Source of the DNA: Paraglaciecola mesophila KMM 241
Lineage (GTDB): Bacteria > Pseudomonadota > Gammaproteobacteria > Enterobacterales > Alteromonadaceae
Length of the DNA stretch: 64,000 bases
Reading direction: 5' to 3'
NCBI RefSeq assembly: GCF_000315015.1
Contig: NZ_BAEP01000075.1
Span: 248,001-312,000, forward strand
A program made the position numbers and the translations under genes. Positions within the stretch are counted from its first letter, which is position 1; each line of letters begins with the position of its first letter. A model generated the notes under the pieces. It saw only the letters and a list, made by a program, of their open reading frames with translations, was not told the origin of the DNA and did not search any database. Positions 1 through 9,262 of the stretch are shown in pieces.

Positions 1-99
1 TCTTCAATGATTAAAATACGTGGGCAGGACATAGCAGTTTACAAAGTAATGGCTGATTTAATAGATGTTATTGATAATCATTCTTGTTTTCAAGTTTAA
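1..99 (+). CDS. 3' end of an unidentified gene (partial)
   Basis: Frame 1 is open from the window edge to a TAA at 97-99 and encodes 32 residues ending in DNHSCFQV. The 5' end lies outside the window. The peptide looks like ordinary coding sequence but is too short to assign to a family. A 7-bp hairpin (112-129, arms TTTGCCT and AGGCAAA) lies just after the stop but has no T-run. It could equally be chance open frame. Confidence 0.3.
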   Translation, partial: SSMIKIRGQDIAVYKVMADLIDVIDNHSCFQV

Positions 100-242
100 T
101 CATGCTATAGCTTTGCCTGCTTAGGCAAAAATACCCTCCAAGTTGACCAATAACCAATCTTATGTACGACTTGTCGCCAGCGCTTTATAGCCAAATTTAC
201 GCGGCTTTTTCTGAGTAAAATTAAGTAATTCAGTGGGTTGAC

Positions 243-260
243 CCGTCACAATATCGTCAT
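243..260 (+). promoter_or_regulatory. Pho-box-like direct repeat upstream of the TonB receptor
   Basis: Two 7-bp units, CCGTCAC and TCGTCAT, are separated by 4 bp, the geometry of the PhoB box (CTGTCAT-N4-CTGTCAT). About 14 of 18 positions agree with the enterobacterial consensus by eye. A TATAAT hexamer lies at 310-315, which is farther downstream than in classical PhoB promoters, so promoter assignment is uncertain. The downstream genes encode phosphatase-like enzymes, which fits phosphate control. Confidence 0.3.
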
Positions 261-334
261 ATTTTTGCACTCAAATTGTAACGAGAAGCGGTCACATTGT
301 TGCGGTCTTTATAATCCTAAGAGAATACACACAC

Positions 335-2680
335 ATGAAAACGACCGCTAAAACACACTTAGCACTTTGCGTTGCTATGGCCATAGGTAGCCAATCTCTA
401 ATCAGTTCAGCCGTTGCTCAAGAGGCGCCAGACGATGCCGCAATTGAAGAAATCACAGTGGTGGGTAAAAGCGTTTCTTACGCAAACAACCAAACGTCTG
501 ATGAGATGGCGAAACAGCAAAGTTCATTAACCAGTGCATTGGCTGTTATCGATAATTTACCCGGCGTATTGATCAATGAAGGGGATACGTTTGGCTCTGA
601 TGATTGGTCAACAACTGTGTCTATTCGTGGCTTTCAATTAAGCCTAGATGAGCAGCAAATCGGTATCACTATTGATGGCATTGCCAACGGTAACTCAAAT
701 TATGGCGGCGGTGCGAAGGCTAACCGTTACATCGACACTGAAAATTTAGGCCGTGTTGAGGTATCTCAAGGAACGGGTGACATTGCATCGCGTTCAAACG
801 AGGCCTTAGGCGGTACTCTTAACTTTACTACCATCGACCCAGGCATGGAAGAGTCCATGGTGGTGAGTATTTCTGGTGGTAGTTTTGATGCTCAGAAGTA
901 CTTCGTGCGCTACGAAACAGGTGAAATCGCACCTGATACCTATGCATGGTTTAGTGCGTCTACCAGTGAAAACACTGACTGGGTAACCCAGACTGCTGAA
1001 AACAAGCGCGATCATTTAGCGGCTAAGTTTATGACAGTGGTGAGCGACGTAGATATCAAAGGGTATTTCTCTTGGGATGACGTGCATGAAGATAACTACC
1101 AGCGCGTTAGTGTAGCCCAGTTTGAACAAAACCCAGAGTCAGATGGTTTGTCAGGCGAGTGGGTGGGTATCCCTTATGTGGATCAGGTTTTTCGTCAAGC
1201 ATGGTCAAGCTTACGTGAAAACATGTTTGCCTATTTAAGTGCTGATTACAAAGCTGATAACTTTGAAGTATCAGGCAATGTTTATTATCACGACAACGAA
1301 GGCCGAGGTGATTGGGTTCCTCAGTACATTGTTGATGTAAAAGCGGACGGTGACGGTGTGGCGCATTCAGAGCTCTCATCGGGGAATACCGTCTACGGTG
1401 GTAGTGCACTTGGTCAACTTTTGTTTGTTAATGCCAGCGGTTTAGCCGTTAGCCCGATTGCCGGGTGTGAAAGCACGATCACGGCGCCGTATGGCGGTGC
1501 AGGCCCAGAGTATGACCCAGGATGTTATGCGCAAGGTGCAATTCCTGTTGGTTCATACCGCCACACCCATTACGAGAAAGAGCGTTTCGGTTTTGACGCA
1601 GATTTTGCGTGGTATACGCAAATAAATGACATGGATAACACCTTGCGTGGTGGTATTTGGTACGAAGATTACAATCGTAAAGAATCACGTGATTGGCACA
1701 AAATTCTAGATTCGCGCTCTGGCTTTGAATTTGACCACACGCCATACTGGGTACAGTACGAACGTGAATTCCCAGTAGAAACCTTAATGGTTTATGCTGA
1801 AGATGAGTTAGACATGGGCTGGGCCAGTATTCGCTTAGGCATGAAGCGTTTCTTCGTTGATCTTGAGCGCCAAGATAATTTTGATGCCGCTAACAAAGCT
1901 GAGTTAAATTCTGACTCAGATACGCTATTTTCTGGTGGTATTGTGGCGCAAACGCCGATTGATGGCTTAGAAGTCTTCGCCGGTTACGCTGAGAATTTTG
2001 CCGCGATTAAAGACACAGTACTTGAGCGCGATGCTTCTACCTTGACTCAAGTTGAACCTGAAACCGCTGAAAATGTGGATGTGGGGTTACGTTACGTATC
2101 GCAAAATATCAACGCGAGCTTAACCTACTACAGCATCAAGTTTGATAACCGCTTAACCTTTATCGCCCCTGATTCGCCAGATGGTATCGATTACTTAATA
2201 GGTACTAACGGTAGCTACGTTAACGTTGGGGGCATCGAGTCTTCAGGTTTTGAAGCGTCATTGTCATTCAACGTGACCGATGAATTGTCAGTTTATAGTT
2301 CATATACTTTCAACGATTCAGAGTACACAGATGGTTCAATCGACTTCCCTGAAGGTAACACTGTGTTTGGCTCGCCTGAAAACATGGCGGTTGTATCACT
2401 TGACTGGACACGGGGAAATTACTTCATTGGCTCGTCAACTAAATGGGTTGATGACCGTTTCATAGATGCCGCCAATACCCAAGTAGCAGAAGCGTATTTA
2501 GTCACTGACTTTTATGTTGGTGTGAGCCTTGATGCACCTGTTCAAGGTATCGACTCAATTGATTTACGTTTTACTGTGAACAACATGTTTGACGAAAGTT
2601 ACTTGGGCGGTATTGCAGGTCAATCAGCTTGGATCGGCGCACCGCGCACCGCAGCATTTAACGCACAAGCGCGTTTCTAA
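335..2680 (+). CDS. TonB-dependent outer-membrane receptor
   Basis: A 781-residue TonB-dependent receptor that would import a substrate across the outer membrane using TonB/ExbBD energy. A signal peptide of about 28 residues ends at SSAVA. A TonB-box-like EEITVVG follows at about 38-44, then a plug domain (DNLPGVLINEGD at about 73-84, VSIRGFQ, VEVSQGTGDI) and a long beta-barrel ending in a terminal Phe (NAQARF), typical of outer-membrane proteins. The substrate cannot be read from sequence. The two genes downstream encode secreted phosphatase-like proteins, so an organophosphate or its chelate is a reasonable guess. A TATAAT at 310-315 may be its -10 box. A terminator directly after the gene suggests it can be transcribed alone. 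Confidence 0.93.
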   Translation: MKTTAKTHLALCVAMAIGSQSLISSAVAQEAPDDAAIEEITVVGKSVSYANNQTSDEMAKQQSSLTSALAVIDNLPGVLINEGDTFGSDDWSTTVSIRGFQLSLDEQQIGITIDGIANGNSNYGGGAKANRYIDTENLGRVEVSQGTGDIASRSNEALGGTLNFTTIDPGMEESMVVSISGGSFDAQKYFVRYETGEIAPDTYAWFSASTSENTDWVTQTAENKRDHLAAKFMTVVSDVDIKGYFSWDDVHEDNYQRVSVAQFEQNPESDGLSGEWVGIPYVDQVFRQAWSSLRENMFAYLSADYKADNFEVSGNVYYHDNEGRGDWVPQYIVDVKADGDGVAHSELSSGNTVYGGSALGQLLFVNASGLAVSPIAGCESTITAPYGGAGPEYDPGCYAQGAIPVGSYRHTHYEKERFGFDADFAWYTQINDMDNTLRGGIWYEDYNRKESRDWHKILDSRSGFEFDHTPYWVQYEREFPVETLMVYAEDELDMGWASIRLGMKRFFVDLERQDNFDAANKAELNSDSDTLFSGGIVAQTPIDGLEVFAGYAENFAAIKDTVLERDASTLTQVEPETAENVDVGLRYVSQNINASLTYYSIKFDNRLTFIAPDSPDGIDYLIGTNGSYVNVGGIESSGFEASLSFNVTDELSVYSSYTFNDSEYTDGSIDFPEGNTVFGSPENMAVVSLDWTRGNYFIGSSTKWVDDRFIDAANTQVAEAYLVTDFYVGVSLDAPVQGIDSIDLRFTVNNMFDESYLGGIAGQSAWIGAPRTAAFNAQARF

Positions 2681-2719
2681 GTGCACAAGTAGGTTGTATT
2701 GGTATAACCAATAGAAAAT

Positions 2720-2742
2720 GGCGAGCTTCGGCTCGCCTTTTT
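2720..2742 (+). terminator. Rho-independent terminator after the TonB receptor
   Basis: GGCGAGC (2720-2726), loop TTCG, GCTCGCC (2731-2737), then TTTTT. It has a strong stem with a stable UUCG tetraloop and sits 40 bp after the receptor stop codon. Confidence 0.9.
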
Positions 2743-2814
2743 CGTATTTTGAAATGAACTCGCAGAAACAAACAACGAGTATACAGTGCTTTAGCACTGC
2801 TTTAAGGAGCCCCT

Positions 2815-4014
2815 ATGTTATCCATTACACCTGCTAAGTCCGTCATGAAAATAGCATTTTTATGCCAGGCTTTGTTTATGTTAACGATTAGCGCACCTGT
2901 TCGGGCTGCTGATAATCTGCTTATCATCAGCATTGACGGTTTGCGTTGGCAAGAAGTTTTTCGCGGTTATGATGCTAACGTGTTAGCCGAGCCTGAATTC
3001 GAAAAGCACCAGAAGTCTATTCTCCATGATTTAGGTGCAAAAACAGTAGAGGAGAAACGACACAAGTTAATGCCTTTTTTATGGCGAGTTATGGCAAAGC
3101 AAGGTGTGATGATAGGTAATAGGGATAATCAATCGGCTATGGAGGTGAGTAACACGTGGTGGTTTTCGTACCCAGGTTACAATGAAATACTGACCGGCAA
3201 AGCGGATGAGCGGGTTGATTCAAATAAACCTGTAGCGAACCCAAATGTCACTATTCTAGAGTGGCTTAATCAGCAAAAAAACTACCAAAACAATGTGGCT
3301 GCATTTGGCAGTTGGGATGTATTTCCAGCCATTATTAACCAAGAACGTAGCACACTGCCAATGAATGCCGGATTTATGCCAGCCGACTGGAGCGGGCTAA
3401 CAGCCAAAGCGAAATGGTTGAATGCGCTACAAAAAGACATTCCCAGTCCTTGGCATAATGTGCGCCTTGATGCATTCACTGTGGGCTTTGCCCAAGAGTA
3501 TATTCAGGCCAAACAGCCTAAGGTGATTTACATTGCTCTGGGTGAAACAGACGACTTCGCCCACGATGGAGATTACCCTGCGTATTTGCGCTCGGCACAT
3601 CAAAGCGATGGGTTTATTGAACGATTATGGGATACGTTGCAAGCCATGCCTAATTACAGAGGTAACACCAATTTGCTGATCACCGTTGATCACGGCCGTG
3701 GGAATAGCATCGAAACGTGGCAGCACCATGCAAGCCCGAAAGCAACTCGGGGGTATTTGAGCGATTTAGCCAAGCATAAAAATGGCATAGAAGGTTCGAA
3801 TCAAGTGTGGATGGCCGCTTTGGGGCCTGATATCCAGCCAGCGGGGGAGGTGAGCAACAGTGAAACCTACGGGCTAAATCAAATCGCGGCGACGGCGTTA
3901 ATATTGTTAGGCCAAAACCCTGATGAATATGCCAAGATCAACGGCAAACCAATAGGTAAAGCCTTACCTATTTTGAAACCAAAGCAAGCTCACAATGAAA
4001 CGATTAAAAATTGA
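2815..4014 (+). CDS. Secreted alkaline-phosphatase-superfamily hydrolase
   Basis: A 399-residue protein of the alkaline phosphatase superfamily (phosphodiesterase/phosphopentomutase-like fold). The N-terminal region ends in a signal sequence (SAPVRA at about 26-31). The mature part opens with LLIISIDGLRW, where Asp41 is the expected first metal ligand, and a second metal motif TVDHGRG lies near residue 290. ETDDFAHDGDY at about 243 may add ligands. The start at 2815 is preceded by AAGGAG (2803-2808); an internal ATG at 2845 would give a more standard signal peptide. It overlaps or abuts the PhoD-like gene and follows a TonB receptor, so a periplasmic or outer-membrane phosphoester hydrolase role is inferred. 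The exact substrate is unknown. Confidence 0.8.
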   Translation: MLSITPAKSVMKIAFLCQALFMLTISAPVRAADNLLIISIDGLRWQEVFRGYDANVLAEPEFEKHQKSILHDLGAKTVEEKRHKLMPFLWRVMAKQGVMIGNRDNQSAMEVSNTWWFSYPGYNEILTGKADERVDSNKPVANPNVTILEWLNQQKNYQNNVAAFGSWDVFPAIINQERSTLPMNAGFMPADWSGLTAKAKWLNALQKDIPSPWHNVRLDAFTVGFAQEYIQAKQPKVIYIALGETDDFAHDGDYPAYLRSAHQSDGFIERLWDTLQAMPNYRGNTNLLITVDHGRGNSIETWQHHASPKATRGYLSDLAKHKNGIEGSNQVWMAALGPDIQPAGEVSNSETYGLNQIAATALILLGQNPDEYAKINGKPIGKALPILKPKQAHNETIKN

Positions 4015-4024
4015 TGATAAATAT

Positions 4025-5107
4025 ATGAAAAGCCGAATTCAGATGATACCTCTTATGTCACTTATTGCTACGCTCGCCCTAGTCAGCCTAAGTGCGGCAG
4101 CTGAGCAACAAATGTCAACGCAAATGGACCTTAGTCCTCAGAGGTTTAAAGTGGTCGTTGGCTCATGCTTGCATCAAGACAAAGCTCAGCCAATTTGGCA
4201 ACCCATGCTACAAGAACATGCTGACCTATTTATGCTCCTCGGTGACAATATTTACGGTGATACCGAAGATATGGGTGAGCTTGAGCAGAAATACCACAAA
4301 CAGTGGTCAACTCCCGGCATGCAAAAAATGCTGGCGAGCACACCAACCATTGGTATATGGGATGATCATGATTTTGGTGAGAATGATGCTGGTAAGGCAT
4401 ATCCGCAAAAAGAAGCCTCTCGTCAGATTATGCTAGATTACTTTAATGAGCCAAAAGACAGTATTAGGCGCCGCCGAGATGATGGTATTTACACCAGTTA
4501 TTTTTATGGTGAATCACCCCATCGTGTTCAAATCATCCTGCCGGATTTACGCTGGAATCGAGACGATTTAAAGCACGTGACTCGTTTGGAATATGCGCTG
4601 AAAAAGAAACCAAACAATCAAGGCCCATATGTGCCGCATACTGAACCTAGCCACAAAATGCTCGGTGATAAACAATGGGCATGGCTAGAGAAGGAATTAC
4701 AAAAGCCAGCTGATGTACGCATTTTAGCTTCAAGCTTGCAGCTTTTACCCGAATTTAGTGGCTGGGAGTCCTGGGCTAACTTCCCCCAAGAGCGCCAGCG
4801 CTTACTCGATGTAATCGACTCACTTAACATTACCAACTTGGTCATTGTCAGTGGGGATACTCACTGGAGCGAACTGAGCCAAGTTAAGCGAAAAAATGGC
4901 GCATCGTTATGGGAGATGACCTCGTCAGGCTTAACTGAAGAGTGGAAACAAGTTAGTCCGAATAAACACCGCGTGGGTAACAGCTTTTCAAAAGCAAACT
5001 ACGGCGTATTGGACATCCAATTTGAGGAAAAGGGAGTGCGCGTCACCATGATTGTAAAAGACGACACTGGCGAAGTGAAAATGCAGCAGGCGCTGTCACT
5101 GCATTAG
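4025..5107 (+). CDS. PhoD-like phosphatase/phosphodiesterase
   Basis: Calcineurin-like metallophosphatase of the PhoD family, about 360 residues, exported by a signal peptide (MIPLMSLIATLALVSLSAAAE). Metal-binding motifs are VVGSC near the N-terminus, LLGDNIYGD, WDDHDFGEND and a C-terminal VSGDTHWSEL. PhoD enzymes hydrolyse phosphomonoesters or diesters, usually under phosphate starvation. I prefer the ATG at 4025 (MKSRIQ); an ATG at 3995 in frame would overlap the upstream hydrolase gene by 20 bp and extend the signal region by ten residues. Neither has a strong ribosome binding site, consistent with translational coupling to the preceding gene. Confidence 0.85.
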   Translation: MKSRIQMIPLMSLIATLALVSLSAAAEQQMSTQMDLSPQRFKVVVGSCLHQDKAQPIWQPMLQEHADLFMLLGDNIYGDTEDMGELEQKYHKQWSTPGMQKMLASTPTIGIWDDHDFGENDAGKAYPQKEASRQIMLDYFNEPKDSIRRRRDDGIYTSYFYGESPHRVQIILPDLRWNRDDLKHVTRLEYALKKKPNNQGPYVPHTEPSHKMLGDKQWAWLEKELQKPADVRILASSLQLLPEFSGWESWANFPQERQRLLDVIDSLNITNLVIVSGDTHWSELSQVKRKNGASLWEMTSSGLTEEWKQVSPNKHRVGNSFSKANYGVLDIQFEEKGVRVTMIVKDDTGEVKMQQALSLH

Positions 5108-5215
5108 CCAAAGGCCACATTTGATTTTGTTAGCTCGATGGCTCTTTGGGATAACTGAGCCAGTGGAAATTGCTGTGTTAATGGAATTGGTCAGCCTAAT
5201 ATGTTGGCTAAAATA

Positions 5216-5602
5216 CTAAGCTAGAAACCAGTCATACATCATTCTGCCGGGGGTAAAGGTAAATCCCCCAGCAATCAAAATTGCACCCACATAAAGCAGG
5301 ATCATACTGCGTTTATGCTTCGCAATATTCCCTTTTCGCACAGCGAAATAGGCACTGGGTACGACGTAAAGTACTAGCAGGCTAAACAGGTGTACGTATC
5401 CAAAGTGGCCAATCAGCACGGGGCCCACCACGGCGGCCATAAAAAGCGTGATAATGGCAGTAATGAGCATCAGGCTCATATATATTTTACCCAACAGGCG
5501 ATGCGTTGGTGTCCCCTTGCGATTGGCCAATAAGTATGTGCCGATTAAAAAAGCCGGTACCACAGTGGCGAGGTGAAAGTAGGCAAGTTGTAAATATGTC
5601 AT
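5216..5602 (-). CDS. DUF2306-type integral membrane protein
   Basis: A 128-residue protein with four predicted membrane segments. It carries the pattern of the DUF2306 family: THRLLGKIYMSLMLITA in the second helix and IAKHKRSMILLY before the last. Function is unknown; His and Arg residues at the helix ends are conserved in the family. The start at 5602 (MTYLQL) has AGGAA at good spacing; an upstream in-frame ATG at 5710 would add 36 residues containing an unlikely charged segment. It lies downstream of metY on the same strand but after an intrinsic terminator. Confidence 0.75.
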   Translation of the reverse strand: MTYLQLAYFHLATVVPAFLIGTYLLANRKGTPTHRLLGKIYMSLMLITAIITLFMAAVVGPVLIGHFGYVHLFSLLVLYVVPSAYFAVRKGNIAKHKRSMILLYVGAILIAGGFTFTPGRMMYDWFLA

Positions 5603-5698
5603 GTTGTTCCTATTCCTTGGATAATGAGTGTGCTTTCTAGGTGGGCTAATTAGAAGCAGGATCATAATGACATCTACTTGAAAACAAAAGCCTAAATA

Positions 5699-5736
5699 CA
5701 AAAAGCCCACTGTTTTATGATTAAAAACAATGGGCT
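5699..5736 (-). terminator. Rho-independent terminator for metY
   Basis: Read on the minus strand, AGCCCA and TGGGCT plus a second 6-bp TGTTTT/AAAACA helix form an interrupted stem, followed by TTTTT. It lies 20 bp after the metY stop codon. Confidence 0.75.
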
Positions 5737-5755
5737 AGTGCTTAAATAGTTGGCG

Positions 5756-7027
5756 TTAAACCGCGTCGAACGCCTGCTTTAAGTCTGCTTGAATATCATC
5801 AATATGCTCAATGCCGATACACAGACGCAGCATTTCTGGGCTCACGCCGGCGCTTTTCAGCTCACCTTCATTTAATTGACGATGAGTGGTTGAGGCAGGG
5901 TGACAAGCCAGTGTTTTTGTGTCGCCGATATTCACTAAACGCTTAATTAATTTAAGGGCATCATAAAATTTAACGCCAGCTTCGAAGCCGCCTTTAATAC
6001 CAAAGGTCATTAACGATGAAGGACGGCCGTTAAAATACTTTTGTGCCATCGGATAATACTTATCACCTTCAAGGCCTGCATAACTAACCCATTCTACTTT
6101 TGGGTGTGCTTTTAAGTACTCGGCAACTGCCATTGCGTTGTCGCAGTGTCGCTCCATACGAAGGGGCAGTGTTTCCATACCTTGCATTAACATAAATGCA
6201 TTCATCGGAGATAGAGCCGCGCCTGTATTGCGAAGGGGCACAGTACGCGCGCGCGCCACAAATGCCGCAGCACCAAATTCGCGGGTATACACTACGCCAT
6301 GATATGCAGGCTCAGGCTCATTAAGCATAGGAAAGCGCTCTTTGTGCTCAGCCCATGGAAATTTACCTGAGTCAACAATGATCCCGCCCAGCGAATTGCC
6401 GTGGCCGCCCATATATTTCGTCAAAGAATGCAACACAATATCAGCGCCATATTCAATGGGGTTAAGCAAAGCTGGGGTGGCGACGGTGTTATCCACCATC
6501 AAAGGAACGCCGTGCTCATGTGCCATCTTGGCAATAGGTTCGATATCGACAATATTGCCCGCTGGGTTACCTATGGTTTCGCAAAATACCGCTTTGGTTT
6601 TGTCGTCCATTAATTTAGCTAAATCTTCGGCTTTATCAGATTCAGCAAAACGCACTTCAATGCCTTGCTTGGGCAGTAAATGAGCGAATAACGTATATGT
6701 ACCACCGTAAAGCTGCGGCGTGGCAACTATGTTGTCGCCTGCTTCGGCGATGGTTAAAATAGCGTAGTTAATGGCAGCGCTGCCTGCTGAAACGACCAGC
6801 GCTGCAACGCCACCTTCGAGCGCAGCAACGCGTTTTTCAAGCACGTCCCATGTGGGGTTCATAATGCGCGTATAGATATTGCCAGGCACGGCCAAATCGA
6901 ATAAGTCTGCGCCGTGTTGGGCATTATCAAACTCATAGGCAACGGTTTGATAAATGGGTACCGCACAGGCTTTTGTGGTGGGATCGGTTTCGTACCCTTC
7001 GTGGATACAGATAGTTTCCTTTTTCAT
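5756..7027 (-). CDS. metY: O-acetylhomoserine sulfhydrylase (PLP enzyme)
   Basis: A 423-residue PLP-dependent enzyme of the Cys/Met metabolism family, most like O-acetyl-L-homoserine sulfhydrylase, which makes homocysteine directly from O-acetylhomoserine and sulfide. Visible motifs are SAGSAAINYAI, QLYGGTY, the SLTKYMGGHGNSLGG segment containing the PLP-binding lysine, and the C-terminal THRQLNEGELKSAGVSPEMLRLCIGIE typical of the family in two adjoining blocks. The length matches the roughly 425-residue family. The ATG at 7027 has AGGAG seven bases upstream; a TTG two codons earlier is less likely. Upstream is a 258-bp divergent region. Single gene with its own terminator. Confidence 0.9.
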   Translation of the reverse strand: MKKETICIHEGYETDPTTKACAVPIYQTVAYEFDNAQHGADLFDLAVPGNIYTRIMNPTWDVLEKRVAALEGGVAALVVSAGSAAINYAILTIAEAGDNIVATPQLYGGTYTLFAHLLPKQGIEVRFAESDKAEDLAKLMDDKTKAVFCETIGNPAGNIVDIEPIAKMAHEHGVPLMVDNTVATPALLNPIEYGADIVLHSLTKYMGGHGNSLGGIIVDSGKFPWAEHKERFPMLNEPEPAYHGVVYTREFGAAAFVARARTVPLRNTGAALSPMNAFMLMQGMETLPLRMERHCDNAMAVAEYLKAHPKVEWVSYAGLEGDKYYPMAQKYFNGRPSSLMTFGIKGGFEAGVKFYDALKLIKRLVNIGDTKTLACHPASTTHRQLNEGELKSAGVSPEMLRLCIGIEHIDDIQADLKQAFDAV

Positions 7028-7285
7028 GCTCAATCTCCTCTTCTAAAGTCGCTTGCTGAATTACGTTATCAATTCATTCACATTACCAAATGTTTCTCCA
7101 AAAATGACACCTTTATCAGAATTTTCTGCGCTAAATTAGAACCGCGATAGTGATTGTTGTTCCTAACGTCATCGAATGATGTAAAACTGGGTTATTGTTC
7201 GGGATAAGAAGTACCCCATACGTCTATCCCTAAAGTCCTAACTCAAGAGCAACGCTAAATAACAAGCGTCAACACGAGGTGAAAT

Positions 7286-7810
7286 TTGAAGTTTATTATT
7301 AGTTTAATCCTGTTTCTTAGTGTGAGCTGCACTCAAGCGCAGGCTTATACGCATGAGTTTACCGAGGCTGAGCTGCAAGAGATGGTCAGCTCTATTATGC
7401 CGATGACCAGAACTAAGTTTTTCGTCACTATGACCTTATCAGAGCCGCGCCTGAACTTGCTTGAGGAGACCAATGAAATTGGTCTTGGGGCGAATATTAA
7501 AGCCAGTGCCTTGGGCACGTATAGCGGCTCAGGCAGCTCATATATTACCGGTAGTCTGGCGTATAATCAGGAGCAAGGCGCACTGTATTTTACCAACGCC
7601 AAATTGGTGGAGCTAAACCTAAACAAAGTGTCAGACAAGCAGCAAAACGACATTAGAAAATTACTGCAATCTGTGGTCGGTACCATCTTAGAATCTCGGC
7701 CCATTTATGTGCTGGATGACGGCGATTTAAAACAGAAACTAGCCAAAGCGACGTTAGAGTCACTAGAGGTGAAGGACAAAAAGCTGATTATCACTCTAAG
7801 CGCTTTTTAA
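7286..7810 (+). CDS. DUF1439 (YceB-like) exported protein
   Basis: A 174-residue exported protein that resembles the YceB/DUF1439 family of small envelope proteins with a lipocalin/TULIP-like beta fold. It has a signal sequence; the Cys at 15 (LSVSC) is a poor lipobox, so cleavage after AQA by signal peptidase I is as likely as lipidation. The motifs FTEAELQEMVSSIMP near the start of the mature part and an alternating strand pattern ending LKDKKLIITL-like fit the family. The start is TTG at 7286, with GAGGTG five bases upstream; no ATG is available nearby. Function is not established. Confidence 0.7.
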   Translation: MKFIISLILFLSVSCTQAQAYTHEFTEAELQEMVSSIMPMTRTKFFVTMTLSEPRLNLLEETNEIGLGANIKASALGTYSGSGSSYITGSLAYNQEQGALYFTNAKLVELNLNKVSDKQQNDIRKLLQSVVGTILESRPIYVLDDGDLKQKLAKATLESLEVKDKKLIITLSAF

Positions 7811-7923
7811 TGCACAGCGGCAGTGTTGTCATCATTCGAACACATGCATAGTCAGTTTACCTATGCGCATAGCGTTGGCTGTTAAGCGTACAACGAATGT
7901 TAAAATCTACTGGAGAATCATCA

Positions 7924-8769
7924 ATGTCATTGGCATTTTTACCTGTTTCTAGCTTATCTAAGCAAAGCTTGCGCTGCGTTTTTGTGTGCGCTCTTGCTTT
8001 GGGATTGTGCGCGCCTGTTTCTGCGCAAACTCCCCCAAGCGAGCGCACTGGTCTACAACCAGAATCCTCTGCGTCTGAATGGGGGATAGGGATCGGCGCG
8101 ATAAGCCAACAATTGGGCATAAAAGACATCGACAGAAACACCAATGTTTTTCCATTTATCAGCTATGAAAATCGCTATATCCGTTGGTTTGGCCCGAACC
8201 TCGACGTAAAGCTACCTAGCCTGCAAATAAATAATGCGCAACGCATCGCTTTTACCTTATCAGTTGGGTATGACTTTAGCGGATATGATGATGACGATAT
8301 TAAAGATACGCCAGTCTTGCTGGGCATGAACGAACGTGACGGTGGTTTTGTTATCGGTGCCAGAGCCCAGTGGCAAACCCCAGTTGTTAATGTTAGCGCC
8401 AAATGGACAGGTGACATTTCAGGTGATCGAGACGGTAGCACCTTTAGCTTGGGGCTGGATAAAAGATGGATGCTCGGCCAGCAAGTCATGTTATCACCGA
8501 GAATTGTTGCCACCTGGCTAGATGAAAGCTACGTGGATTACCAGTACGGTGTTCTTGCCAACGAAGCGACAGCAGACCGGCAAGCGTATAGTGGCGATTC
8601 AACGATAAACATTGAACTGGGCCTACGCACGGCATACTTGTTTAACAGACAAAGTTCGATTTTCATCGATGCCAGTATTATCAGTCTTGGTGATGAAATT
8701 AAAGACAGCCCGTTAGTGGACAGCTCCACTGAAAATAGAGTGATGTTCGCTTATCTATATAAGTTCTGA
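7924..8769 (+). CDS. MipA/OmpV family outer-membrane protein
   Basis: A 281-residue outer-membrane barrel protein of the MipA/OmpV family, which includes MltA-interacting scaffold proteins and Vibrio OmpV. The signal peptide ends at CAPVSAQ. The mature part has the family hallmarks: WGIGIGAI, NVFPFISYEN then RWFG, FTLSVGYDFSGYDDDD and a barrel ending in a terminal aromatic (MFAYLYKF). The start at 7924 has GGAG at suitable spacing; an ATG at 7897 lies before this site and is rejected. It probably acts as a monocistronic gene. Confidence 0.85.
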   Translation: MSLAFLPVSSLSKQSLRCVFVCALALGLCAPVSAQTPPSERTGLQPESSASEWGIGIGAISQQLGIKDIDRNTNVFPFISYENRYIRWFGPNLDVKLPSLQINNAQRIAFTLSVGYDFSGYDDDDIKDTPVLLGMNERDGGFVIGARAQWQTPVVNVSAKWTGDISGDRDGSTFSLGLDKRWMLGQQVMLSPRIVATWLDESYVDYQYGVLANEATADRQAYSGDSTINIELGLRTAYLFNRQSSIFIDASIISLGDEIKDSPLVDSSTENRVMFAYLYKF

Positions 8770-9262
8770 GCAGCCGTGTCTCAAAGGTTGAACACCGTAA
8801 ACGTATAGCTTACCCCACTGTGTAGGGGGTACTATCGCAGGGATAGCTCCCGGCATGTCCCAACGAATAGCGCCAGCTCAAGTGACTTTGCAGTGGAAGC
8901 TTTGTTAAGTGCAGCCCTTAAATCTTGCCAAAAAAAGGTGGTCGTGTGTTTTTGAGCGGCGAGTCAAAGCTGTTAATCCGAGTACTCAGCACCTGAGGAT
9001 TAATCGCCTTTGACTAAGCGACGATATGAAACTTAGCCAATGTCTCTTTACTGATGCCTCTCAACTGATTTCACTAACTTGTTTCTTTCTAACACTCGAT
9101 TTCTGTCACAAACATCTACCTTTCCCATGACGATACACAGGCAATTATCACAAAAGTATGTGGCTTATCACTATTGATTAACAATGGCTGTCATGCCCTT
9201 TTGTTTGAAAAATAACCTGTTTAGACTGACTTTATCCATTACTAAACAGGCGACTAACTTCT
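8770..9262. other. 493-bp intergenic region
   Basis: No convincing ORF or known RNA was found on either strand. It holds a short hairpin (CTATC-GCAGG-GATAG, about 8832-8846) and a long imperfect inverted repeat at 8963-9014, described separately. The part nearest 9263 is AT-rich and probably carries the promoter of the lipoprotein gene. Confidence 0.6.
8963..9014. repeat. Long imperfect hairpin
   Basis: The outer arms GTCAAAG (8963-8969) and CTTTGAC (9008-9014) pair perfectly, as do TTAATCC and GGATTAA further in, with a 4-nt mismatched stretch between. Inside lies CTCAG-CAC-CTGAG (8985-8997), whose last G is shared with the GGATTAA arm, so the two inner stems compete at one base. There is no T-run, so it is not an intrinsic terminator. 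It may be a palindromic repeat unit or the stem of a structured RNA. Confidence 0.5.

Noticed and set aside
112-129. Hairpin after the partial first gene as an intrinsic terminator
   Set aside because: The 7-bp stem is followed by AATACCC on the plus strand and by no T-run on the minus strand.
7034-7285. MetJ boxes or a SAM riboswitch upstream of metY
   Set aside because: One AGACGTAT-like octamer occurs near 7218 but there is no tandem copy, and no riboswitch-like fold was recognised.
8963-9014. Possible integron attC site
   Set aside because: The paired arms do not contain the GTTRRRY/RYYYAAC core sites, and no integrase or cassette is nearby.
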